Source: Fibrobacter sp.
Lineage (GTDB): Bacteria > Fibrobacterota > Fibrobacteria > Fibrobacterales > Fibrobacteraceae
DNA: 15,693 nt
Direction of reading: 5' to 3'
Assembly: GCA_016295375.1 (NCBI GenBank)
Contig: JAEDLI010000054.1
Location: 1-15,693, forward strand
A program made the translations under genes and the position numbers. Below the pieces are notes generated by a model. It saw nothing but the letters and a program-made list of their open reading frames with translations, was not told the origin of the DNA and made no database searches. Below, piece after piece: positions 1-6,230 of the stretch (its first letter is position 1; every line of letters begins with the position of its first letter).

Positions 1-453
1 GGGCATTTCTTCAGCAGCCCCTGGGTCATGTCCATGGTGCTTGGCACTATCCTTGCAGCCTGCAGCGGGGTCTACGACAAACTGATATTGCAGCGGATGG
101 ATTTCGACCCTCTGACGGTGCAGGTCTGGTTCAGCCTGTACATGGCCTTATGGCAGTTTATCATCTGTGCGGTGACCTGGTACCCGACCCGAAAAAAGAC
201 CACGCCCTTCCAGTTCCGCTGGACTTTCCTCCTGGTGGCCCTGCTCCTGATTGTGGCGGACCGCTGTTATTTCATGGCGGTAAGCGACAAGGACGCCCTG
301 ATTTCGGTGATTACCGTTTTCCGCCGTTCCAGCGTGTTCATCAGCTTTGTGGCGGGGATTGTTATCTTTAAGGAGCGCAAGAGCAAACTGAAATTCCTTG
401 CGCTGCTGGGAATTGTGGCGGGTCTATGCCTGATTTCCCTCGGGAAAGGCTAG
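1..453 (+). CDS. EamA/DMT-family transporter, C-terminal half (5' truncated by window)
   Basis: The frame is open from base 1 (in frame before the first Met at 28), so the gene almost certainly begins upstream and only about 150 residues are visible. These are very hydrophobic and form about five membrane segments: near 10-25, 40-60, 72-88, 102-118 and 130-148 of the visible part. The layout matches one EamA repeat: a segment ending in a charged turn (SGVYDK), a middle loop rich in Lys/Arg, then a final pair split by a basic loop (KERKSKLK). The family moves small metabolites across the inner membrane, often as exporters; the substrate cannot be read from sequence. The stop codon is 25 nt before coaE, so the two are probably co-transcribed. 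The family call is fairly safe; the function is not. Confidence 0.75.
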   Translation, partial: GHFFSSPWVMSMVLGTILAACSGVYDKLILQRMDFDPLTVQVWFSLYMALWQFIICAVTWYPTRKKTTPFQFRWTFLLVALLLIVADRCYFMAVSDKDALISVITVFRRSSVFISFVAGIVIFKERKSKLKFLALLGIVAGLCLISLGKG

Positions 454-478
454 ATAGCCGGGGCTCGGTTGAAAACGT

Positions 479-1078
479 ATGGCTGGTAAGTGCATCGGTA
501 TCACGGGAACTATCGGTTCCGGAAAGTCTACGGTGGGGGAGTGCCTTCGCCGTCGGGGCTTGCCCGTGCTGGACGCCGACGCCTGCGTGCATGAACTTTA
601 CCGGGATTGCGATGCCCTGCGCAAAGAACTGGAGGAGGCCTTTGGCCCGGAATGCCTGACCGCCGACGGCGTGAACCGCAAATTCTTTGCGGACCTTATT
701 TTCAAGGACGATGCCGCTCGGGAAAAACTGGAAGCCCTGGTTTACCCACATCTGACGGACGCCGTTCGGGATTTTTTTGCAGAGCGCTTCGGACCTGCAT
801 TCCTGGAAGCCGCCCTCTTGCACCGCATACCTCAGGTGGTAAAGTTTCTAGACCAGGTGTGGCTGGTGGATGCTCCTGCAAAGGTTCGACTGGAGCGGTT
901 GGTGTCCCGGGGACTTTCCCGTGAAGATGCCAAACGTCGTATTGATGCCCAGGGCGACATCGCCGCCCTCTGGCAGGCGCAGAAAATTCCTGTCGCTAGA
1001 ATCGAGAACGTCGGCTCCCTAGAAAAACTGGAAGAACATGTGAATGTCACCCTGGAGAGCCTTGTAAAGGCTCGATAG
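479..1078 (+). CDS. coaE: Dephospho-CoA kinase
   Basis: This enzyme catalyses the last step of coenzyme A synthesis, ATP-dependent phosphorylation of the 3'-OH of dephospho-CoA in the cytosol. The product is 199 aa, normal for the family. A P-loop lies at residues 10-17 (G-TIGSG-KS), followed by the DAD motif at 32-34 that binds the acceptor substrate. The lid-type stretch RLVSRGLSREDAKRRI with a following Q is near 140-160, as in other CoaE proteins. The ATG gives an N-terminus that leads straight into the first beta strand and P-loop. The Shine-Dalgarno sequence is weak, which suits translation as the second gene of an operon with the transporter just upstream. The usual PLLFE-like segment is diverged (AALLHRIPQ), but the rest of the fold pattern is intact. 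Confidence 0.93.
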   Translation: MAGKCIGITGTIGSGKSTVGECLRRRGLPVLDADACVHELYRDCDALRKELEEAFGPECLTADGVNRKFFADLIFKDDAAREKLEALVYPHLTDAVRDFFAERFGPAFLEAALLHRIPQVVKFLDQVWLVDAPAKVRLERLVSRGLSREDAKRRIDAQGDIAALWQAQKIPVARIENVGSLEKLEEHVNVTLESLVKAR

Positions 1079-1087
1079 GGTCCATGG

Positions 1088-1126
1088 ATTCTATCGCCCT
1101 ATCGCTATGCTCCAGGGCGATAGAAT
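1088..1126. repeat. 13-bp perfect inverted repeat downstream of coaE (REP-like)
   Basis: ATTCTATCGCCCT at 1088-1100 is exactly complementary to AGGGCGATAGAAT at 1114-1126 across a 13-base loop. Neither side is followed directly by a T tract, so it does not look like a classic intrinsic terminator. Read on the minus strand it has the form GTCAT...palindrome...ATCC, the same flanks as the doublet at 12219-12300. This suggests a dispersed repeat family rather than a gene-specific signal. Confidence 0.75.
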
Positions 1127-1150
1127 GACAAACTTCAGAATGACTCTCTG

Positions 1151-1190
1151 GATAAAAAAATACCCTCGGCCAGGCCGAGGGCAAATTTTT
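1151..1190. terminator. Intrinsic terminator, probably bidirectional
   Basis: CCCTCGGC (1163-1170) pairs perfectly with GCCGAGGG (1174-1181) around a 3-base loop. On the minus strand the stem is followed by a run of T (complement of 1154-1160) that ends the beta-barrel gene stopping at 1207. On the plus strand it is followed by a TTTTT tract (1186-1190) and can end the transporter-coaE transcript. Two converging units can therefore share it. Confidence 0.88.
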
Positions 1191-1206
1191 CTTGAACGGC
1201 CTTCGA

Positions 1207-1986
1207 TTAGAAGTTGATGTTCAGGTGGGCGTCAAGTCCAATCATGGTTTCATCCATACGGGTTTTGATTATCATTGCATCGCTGTTTCCGAAAAGGAAG
1301 TTTGCGGAAATGTCCAAGTCAAACATTGCGTTGAAAACAATGTCAACACCGAGGTAGGGGTTGAACAGCAGGTCGCCGGTGAAGCTATCGCCTTCATTGT
1401 CTCCATCATTGGTGAACTTGCCCATGAGCATGTACAGGTCTATTCCTACATAGGGTGTGAACATCTGGTTCAAGGCGAAGTCACCTTCGGCGCCAATGTT
1501 GAGTGTCCAGGGAGGAGTGGTCTTGTCGTCACCGGCGGTTTCCAGCTGAAGGCCGAGTTCGGCACCCAGATTTACCATACCCATTTTCTGTGAATACTGA
1601 GCACCGAAGTGGAATACGATTTCACCATCGTCGCCAACAACGTCATCGTTACCAATGGGGAGCGTTACATCCAAGAACGCGTTCATATTGGGCATGAACT
1701 GGTAGCGGACCATAATGGGAAGATTGTCCAGGCCATCCTTCTCTGCATCGTCTCCATCCCAATGGGTGAACAGGACGTAGCCGAGTTTTATGCCCAATTC
1801 CAAGTTCGGAATGACCGTGTAACGGGCACCGACATAAAGCTTTTCTTGAGAAGACTTGTCCTGCATTACATAACTGTCACCAATGGTGGCCTGGCCCTTG
1901 TGGTTTTCGAGAACCGGGAACTTGTTCCAGGTAGCGAAAGAAGCGGTTGCCACCAGAGCGGTAGCGAGAGCGATTTTCTTGAACAT
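1207..1986 (-). CDS. Outer-membrane beta-barrel protein (porin-like, unknown substrate)
   Basis: The product is a 259-aa secreted protein. It has a short signal peptide (MFKKIALATALVATASFA, cleavage probably after residue 18) and then alternating polar/hydrophobic strands typical of a barrel. Visible strand-like pieces include YVGARYTVIPNLELGIKLGYV, MVRYQFMPNMNAFLDVTLPI and TPYVGIDLYMLMGKF. The protein ends in NINF; a terminal Phe is usual for BAM-assembled outer-membrane proteins. Asp/Gly-rich loops (around DGDDAEKDG, DDVVGDDGE and NDGDNEGD) look surface-exposed and could bind cations. A clear Shine-Dalgarno (AAGGA) lies 8 nt before the ATG, and a canonical promoter lies upstream. It has its own terminator and looks monocistronic. 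I recognise the class, not a named family; a transporter or structural porin is equally possible. Confidence 0.7.
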   Translation of the reverse strand: MFKKIALATALVATASFATWNKFPVLENHKGQATIGDSYVMQDKSSQEKLYVGARYTVIPNLELGIKLGYVLFTHWDGDDAEKDGLDNLPIMVRYQFMPNMNAFLDVTLPIGNDDVVGDDGEIVFHFGAQYSQKMGMVNLGAELGLQLETAGDDKTTPPWTLNIGAEGDFALNQMFTPYVGIDLYMLMGKFTNDGDNEGDSFTGDLLFNPYLGVDIVFNAMFDLDISANFLFGNSDAMIIKTRMDETMIGLDAHLNINF

Positions 1987-2021
1987 TTATGTTTTCCTTG
2001 TGTAAGTTGTTGTCTTCCAAC

Positions 2022-2050
2022 AAGATAACAAGAAAAATCCTGTTGTGCAA
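2022..2050 (-). promoter_or_regulatory. Promoter of the beta-barrel gene
   Basis: On the minus strand, TTGCAC (2050-2045) is followed after 17 bases by TATCTT (2027-2022), a good housekeeping-sigma pair. The start site would fall about 30 nt before the ATG at 1986, leaving room for the AAGGA ribosome site. Confidence 0.75.
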
Positions 2051-2108
2051 GACGATGAGTAAAAAATAGTTAAGAATTAGGGTATTTTGTGACCAAATGC
2101 ATAATTTC

Positions 2109-2138
2109 TTGATAAAAAGAAGGTTTCCTTGCTATATT
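2109..2138 (+). promoter_or_regulatory. Promoter of the UDP-glucuronate decarboxylase gene
   Basis: TTGATA (2109-2114), an 18-base spacer and TATATT (2133-2138) form a clear promoter. The ribosome site GGAG at 2153-2156 is 5 nt before the ATG at 2162, so the leader is short but normal. Confidence 0.75.
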
Positions 2139-2161
2139 AGGGACTGAAAAATGGAGTATTT

Positions 2162-3088
2162 ATGAGATGCTTGGTGACCGGCGGTGCCGGATTCTTGGGT
2201 AGCCACCTTTGCGAGAGGCTCTTGAACGACGGGCACGAGGTCCTGTGCCTGGACAATTATTTCACCGGGCGTCTTCAGAACGTGTCCCATTTACGGGACA
2301 ACCGTAATTTTGAACTTATCCGCCACGACGTCACCGAACCCATCCTTTTGGAAGTGGACCGTATTTTCAATCTGGCCTGCCCCGCAAGTCCGGTCCATTA
2401 CCAGTTCAACCCGGTAAAGACTATCAAGACCAGCGTCATGGGTGCCATCAACATGCTAGGACTTGCCAAGCGGGTCCATGCCCGCATATTGCAGGCCAGC
2501 ACCAGCGAGGTCTATGGCGACCCGGCGGTGCACCCGCAAAAAGAGGACTACTGGGGAAACGTGAACCCCATCGGTATCCGCAGTTGCTACGACGAGGGCA
2601 AGCGCGTGGCGGAAACCCTCTTTATGGACTACCATCGCCAGAACAAGGTAGATATCCGCATCGTGCGCATTTTCAACACCTACGGCCCCCGCATGCTCAT
2701 GAACGACGGTCGCGTGGTGTCTAACTTCATTGTGCAGGCATTGAAGGGCGAAAACTTGACCATCTATGGCGACGGCAGCCAGACCCGCAGCTTCTGCTAT
2801 GTGGATGATCTTATCGAGGCTTTTGTCCGCATGATGGATCAGGATGAAATTATTGGTCCGGTGAACATCGGAAATCCAGGCGAGTTTACTATGCTGGAAC
2901 TGGCTCATGCCGTGCTGGAGCAGACGGGTTCCAAGAGCAAGATTGTGTACCAGCCCCTGCCTGGCGATGACCCCAAGATGCGCCGCCCCGACATTACCCT
3001 TGCAAAAAAGGCCCTGGGCTGGGAGCCCAAGGTCAACCTGTTTGAAGGCCTCCAGAAGACCATCGAATATTTCAAGACGATTGTTTAG
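2162..3088 (+). CDS. uxs: UDP-glucuronate decarboxylase (UDP-xylose synthase), extended SDR family
   Basis: The enzyme converts UDP-glucuronate to UDP-xylose with NAD as internal cofactor, supplying pentose for envelope polysaccharide or glycan. The product is 308 aa. The Rossmann motif GGAGFLGS is at 7-14, and D31 after the second strand suits NAD(H). The UXS signature is very clear: STSEVYGDP at 113-121, then WGNVNPIGIRSCYDEGKR at 131-148, with catalytic Y143 and K147. RIFNTYGPRM and the later GDGSQTRSFCYVDDL block (near 200-215) match the sugar-nucleotide-binding half. Plain epimerases lack the NPIGxRSCYDEGKR block, which makes the decarboxylase assignment strong. The gene has its own promoter and SD. 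Its TAG stop touches the stop of the convergent cellulase gene with no base between. Confidence 0.92.
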   Translation: MRCLVTGGAGFLGSHLCERLLNDGHEVLCLDNYFTGRLQNVSHLRDNRNFELIRHDVTEPILLEVDRIFNLACPASPVHYQFNPVKTIKTSVMGAINMLGLAKRVHARILQASTSEVYGDPAVHPQKEDYWGNVNPIGIRSCYDEGKRVAETLFMDYHRQNKVDIRIVRIFNTYGPRMLMNDGRVVSNFIVQALKGENLTIYGDGSQTRSFCYVDDLIEAFVRMMDQDEIIGPVNIGNPGEFTMLELAHAVLEQTGSKSKIVYQPLPGDDPKMRRPDITLAKKALGWEPKVNLFEGLQKTIEYFKTIV

Positions 3089-4396
3089 TTATTTCACCGC
3101 GACTTTGTGAGTCTCGGTAACGCCTTGTCCCTGGATTCGCACCAGGTAGATTCCTGGTTGTGTGCTTACGGACAAGCTAACGCTACCATTGGCGTTCCCG
3201 TTCCAAAGGGTGCGGACGGTGCGGCCCTGCAGGTCCAGCAGTTCCACCTTGGACTGACCCTTGAGGTTTACGCTGACGGTGTTGTTTGCGAAGAGGAAAC
3301 TGGAAGTGCTTGCGACTGGGCGGGAGAGTGCGGCGGGACCGGGAGAATCACCCCTGATGGGAGTCCATTCCGGGTTCTGTTCCCGGAACTTGTTCCTAAG
3401 CCAGGTGCCCGACGGAGTAAGGTCGCTTTCGGACCAGTTTCCGCTGGTGCTGGCGCTCGTTTGCAGAGCGGCGGATGTTTCTGCGGTGTTTGAAAGGCTC
3501 CATGCGGCCCAACTGAGTTTAGCTTCGTCAATCCATTGCCAGAATTGATTTATACTGTTGTAGTTTAGGGAACCGTTTCCATCGGCATTGGTGAGGCCAC
3601 ATTCAGAAATGAAGATTGGTATCGTGTTTAACGCTGATTTTGCAATGGGCAAGAGTCTGTTTAAATGATCATCAGTGGATGCGTAAAAATGGAATGCGTA
3701 GGCGACGTTTACGGCATTTGCTCCTGTTAAAGGATCTGATGCGACGGCGCTGAGGTTTCCTGAATAGGCGGGGGTTCCCGCAATAATAAGGTTGTCTGGG
3801 TCGATTGCTCTGATTTTTGGAATAATAAACTCCAGGTAGGGCTTGATTGGATTCCAATCGCTTGGGCCTGTCCAGGTGTCTGTTCCAGGCTCGTTGTAGA
3901 CTTCATAAATTACATTAGGATATTGTCCGTATTTCGTGGCCATGTATTCAAAAAAATCCGCAGCTTTATCCCAACGGCCATTGGCATTGTCATTTGCCCA
4001 ATGCGTGTGCAAATCAATAATGACGTAAATTCCCTTAGCGATTGCGGCATCAATAACAGCCTCGGCCTGTAGTATTGTGCCGGATGAATCGGAAATGTAT
4101 CCATTCTTATCAAGTTCCTGATTCCATGCGTTGGTTTCAAAAGCCATTGCCGCACGGACGAGGTTTACGTGCCAGTCTTCTGCTAACCAGTTTACGACAT
4201 TTGCGTTATAGAAGGGGAATGCCGTGTGAGAATGGCTCCAGTAATAGCTCATTCCCCTGAGTTGGGCGGGCTGCCCGTTGGCGCCCACCACCTGGGTTCC
4301 CTGGACGGACAAAGCGCCGATGTCGTCAATGGGTGCGGCCTCGGATAGGCCAAATGCTAGCCCCAAAACCGCGATAATTTTCGTGGTGATTTTCAT
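3089..4396 (-). CDS. Secreted GH5 endoglucanase with C-terminal sorting-type domain
   Basis: The product is predicted to be a retaining beta-1,4-endoglucanase of glycoside hydrolase family 5 (subfamily 2-like). I place the start at 4396, because AAAGGAG (4409-4403) sits 6 nt upstream and the signal peptide then begins MKITTKIIAVLGLAFGLSEA; an in-frame ATG 18 nt earlier lacks this. The product is 435 aa. The catalytic domain spans about 25-340: R81, H130 (IDLH), acid/base E169 in YNEP, HFY at 236-238, nucleophile E265 in ISECG, and W299. Residues 341-360 are a Pro/Ser linker. Residues 365-435 form a beta-rich tail (VELLDLQGRTVRTL ... GIYLVRIQ ... HKVAVK) that resembles type A C-terminal sorting domains of the type IX secretion system. 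It is a single gene, possibly monocistronic. Its catalytic domain is clearly AT-richer than the tail and the neighbouring genes. Confidence 0.9.
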   Translation of the reverse strand: MKITTKIIAVLGLAFGLSEAAPIDDIGALSVQGTQVVGANGQPAQLRGMSYYWSHSHTAFPFYNANVVNWLAEDWHVNLVRAAMAFETNAWNQELDKNGYISDSSGTILQAEAVIDAAIAKGIYVIIDLHTHWANDNANGRWDKAADFFEYMATKYGQYPNVIYEVYNEPGTDTWTGPSDWNPIKPYLEFIIPKIRAIDPDNLIIAGTPAYSGNLSAVASDPLTGANAVNVAYAFHFYASTDDHLNRLLPIAKSALNTIPIFISECGLTNADGNGSLNYNSINQFWQWIDEAKLSWAAWSLSNTAETSAALQTSASTSGNWSESDLTPSGTWLRNKFREQNPEWTPIRGDSPGPAALSRPVASTSSFLFANNTVSVNLKGQSKVELLDLQGRTVRTLWNGNANGSVSLSVSTQPGIYLVRIQGQGVTETHKVAVK

Positions 4397-4402
4397 AAAA
4401 CA

Positions 4403-4409
4403 CTCCTTT
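4403..4409 (-). promoter_or_regulatory. Ribosome-binding site deciding the cellulase start
   Basis: AAAGGAG on the minus strand lies 6 nt before the ATG at 4396. It lies between this ATG and the upstream in-frame ATG at 4414, so it selects the shorter protein with the clean signal peptide. Confidence 0.8.
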
Positions 4410-4433
4410 CTCATCTCTCCTTGAAAAATAATT

Positions 4434-4468
4434 AAAAATCGGCCAAAGCGAAAAATTGACCGATTTTT
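4434..4468 (-). terminator. Intrinsic terminator of the plsC-ruvA-mqnE operon
   Basis: AAAAATCGG (4434-4442) pairs with CCGATTTTT (4460-4468); three more pairs (CAA with TTG) extend the stem past one mismatch, around a 9-base loop. On the minus strand the stem is followed by T-rich sequence (TTTTTAATTATTTTT). It lies 110 nt after the mqnE stop and only 38 nt before the cellulase ATG, so it overlaps or touches the cellulase promoter region. Between 4469 and 4578 I see no gene. Confidence 0.7.
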
Positions 4469-4578
4469 GTGAGAAATATTTACGGCGGTGCAGTGATTTT
4501 ACGACTAAATATTGAGTACGGATATCATCTTGTCGTTCCCGTTGACTTAGATTGTCCGTTGTTCATGTTTTGCGGGCC

Positions 4579-5619
4579 CTACCCGAAGGTTTCGTACATG
4601 GCGTCCCGTTCGACGGGGGTGAGTCCTTCGCCAATAATCAGTTCCCGCATGCGAGAAGGACTCATTCCCACGGGGGCGGTGGCGCCAGCGGCGTGGGTGA
4701 TTTTTTCTTCCATGATGGTGCCGTCCAGGTCGGAAGCCCCGGCGTGGAGGGCCTTCATGGCGGTGTCGATTCCCATCTGTATCCAGTAGGCCTTGATATG
4801 GGGAAAATTGTCCAGGAACAGGCGCGCCACGGCCACGGTCCTGAGGATGTCCTCTTCGCCGGTGATGTTCGGGACAATCTTGTGGAGGACGTTGTGTTCC
4901 GGGTGGTAAACCAGGGGGATGAAGGCGAAGAATCCGGGGGCTTCGTCCTGCAGGTCACGGAGCATTTTCATGTGGGCGATGCGGTCTTCGGGCTTTTCGA
5001 CGTGGCCAAAGAGCATGGTGGCGTTGGTGGGGATGCCAAGCCTGTGGGCCGCCCTGTGGACGGAAAGCCATTCCTCGCCAGTTTCTTTACCCGGGCAGAT
5101 TTGGTCCCGGACGCTTTGCACCAGGATTTCGGCGCCGCCTCCGGGGAGAGCGTCAAGGCCTGCCTTTTTCAGCGTCGCCATGATCTGCTCGGGCCCCTGG
5201 CCCGAAATTTTCGAGAAGTGGCAGATTTCTACGGCGGTAAAGGCCTTCAGGTTCACCTTCGGGAATTCCCTGCGGAGTTTCGAGAGCATGTCGATGTAGT
5301 AGTCGAAGGGGTGGTCCGGGTGGAGACCGCCTACGATGTGGAGTTCCCGCGCCCCTTGGCTGATGGCCTCAGCGGCCTTTGTGCGGATTGTGTCGTAGTC
5401 CCAGTCGTAGGCGGTGGGGCTGTCCTTCTTGATTTTGGAGAAGGCGCAGAACTTGCAGTGCAGAACGCAGACATTAGTGTAGTTAATTTGTCTGTTGTTG
5501 ACCCAATAGACGGATTTTCCGTGGCGGCGTTCCTTTTCGGCGTTTGCACGGGCGCAGAGTTCCGCCAGGGGGGCGTTCTTGAACAGGTCCAGGGCTTCGG
5601 CTTCTGTAATGCGGGACAT
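4579..5619 (-). CDS. mqnE: Aminodeoxyfutalosine synthase (radical SAM, menaquinone via futalosine)
   Basis: The enzyme joins an adenosyl radical from SAM to 3-[(1-carboxyvinyl)oxy]benzoate and gives aminodeoxyfutalosine, an early step of the futalosine route to menaquinone. The product is 346 aa. The [4Fe-4S] motif CX3CX2C is at C51, C55 and C58. Typical MqnE blocks follow: HIVGGLHPD near 95-103, LKAFTAVE near 124-131, LDALPGGGAEI near 153-163, TNATMLFGH near 198-206, and SDLDGTIMEEKITHAAGA near 291-308. KAFTAVE and the DLDGT...EEKI block separate it from the paralogue MqnC. It is the last gene of a tight operon, 2 nt after the ruvA stop. In an anaerobe of this kind menaquinone would serve fumarate respiration; that is background knowledge, not visible here. 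No other mqn gene lies in the window. Confidence 0.92.
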   Translation of the reverse strand: MSRITEAEALDLFKNAPLAELCARANAEKERRHGKSVYWVNNRQINYTNVCVLHCKFCAFSKIKKDSPTAYDWDYDTIRTKAAEAISQGARELHIVGGLHPDHPFDYYIDMLSKLRREFPKVNLKAFTAVEICHFSKISGQGPEQIMATLKKAGLDALPGGGAEILVQSVRDQICPGKETGEEWLSVHRAAHRLGIPTNATMLFGHVEKPEDRIAHMKMLRDLQDEAPGFFAFIPLVYHPEHNVLHKIVPNITGEEDILRTVAVARLFLDNFPHIKAYWIQMGIDTAMKALHAGASDLDGTIMEEKITHAAGATAPVGMSPSRMRELIIGEGLTPVERDAMYETFG

Positions 5620-5621
5620 GG

Positions 5622-6230
5622 TTACAGGTACTTGAGGGCTTCGGGGATGAGGGCGGCTGCGTCGGCGGAGTCGCCCAGGTTCTCGTAGGCCTTGGCCACG
5701 GCCTTTTCTGCCGCAGGGTCCTTGACCCCCAGGGTATGGAGCGCAAGCACCGCCTCCATCTTGGCGCCAGTGAGTACGCCCATGCCGGTGACGCCAGAAC
5801 CTTCGACGTTCCCGAGAGCCTGGAGCATGGTGGCCGCACGGTCCTTGAGGGTGAGCACCATCTGTTCGGTAGTCTTCTTGCCAAGACCCTTGATTTTACC
5901 CAGGGCGCTCTTGTTGTCGCTGGCAATCATGTTCAAGAGGTCGGCGGGGGCAACCCCGCTCAGAATCCGCTGGGCCATTTTGGGGCCCACGCCGTTCACG
6001 TCCAGGAGCATCAGGAACAAATCCTTTTCGGCCTGGTCCGCAAATCCGAAGAGGGTCATGGAATCTTCACGGACCACCAGGTTCGTGTACAGGAGCACCT
6101 CGGCGTTTTCGTCGGGCAGCATTCCGCCTGTGCGTGCGGAGATGTTCACCCCGTAGCCGATGCCTGCCACGTCCACCACCGCGAAGGTGGGACTTTTCTG
6201 AATCAACTTTCCACGAATCTGCTCAATCAT
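5622..6230 (-). CDS. ruvA: Holliday junction branch-migration protein RuvA
   Basis: RuvA binds four-way DNA junctions as a tetramer and loads the RuvB motor. At 202 aa it is the usual length. Residues 1-63 are the OB-fold domain (MIEQIRGKLIQKSP, then VAGIGYGVNIS and a final TLFGF). Two helix-hairpin-helix motifs follow: NGVGPKMAQRIL at 79-90 and IKGLGKKTTEQMVLTLKD at 113-130. A flexible linker leads to domain III (about 155-202, EAVLALHTLGVKDPAAEKAVAKA), which contacts RuvB. The ATG is chosen because the preserved N-terminus begins there and because it overlaps the plsC stop by 4 nt (ATGA), giving translational coupling. No ruvB or ruvC lies next to it. Confidence 0.96.
   Translation of the reverse strand: MIEQIRGKLIQKSPTFAVVDVAGIGYGVNISARTGGMLPDENAEVLLYTNLVVREDSMTLFGFADQAEKDLFLMLLDVNGVGPKMAQRILSGVAPADLLNMIASDNKSALGKIKGLGKKTTEQMVLTLKDRAATMLQALGNVEGSGVTGMGVLTGAKMEAVLALHTLGVKDPAAEKAVAKAYENLGDSADAAALIPEALKYL

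Noticed and set aside
1088..1126. Inverted repeat as the coaE terminator
   Set aside because: No T tract follows on either strand, and a better terminator with T tracts on both sides stands 40 bp further on.
4579..5619. Assignment as MqnC (cyclic dehypoxanthinyl futalosine synthase)
   Set aside because: The KAFTAVE and DLDGT...EEKI blocks fit MqnE; MqnC normally has a different block at the first position.
4552..5688. Long open frame (378 codons) on the plus strand opposite mqnE
   Set aside because: It is fully antisense to a strongly conserved gene, and its translation is rich in Gly/Val/Asp with no recognisable motif, as expected from complementing GC-rich codons.
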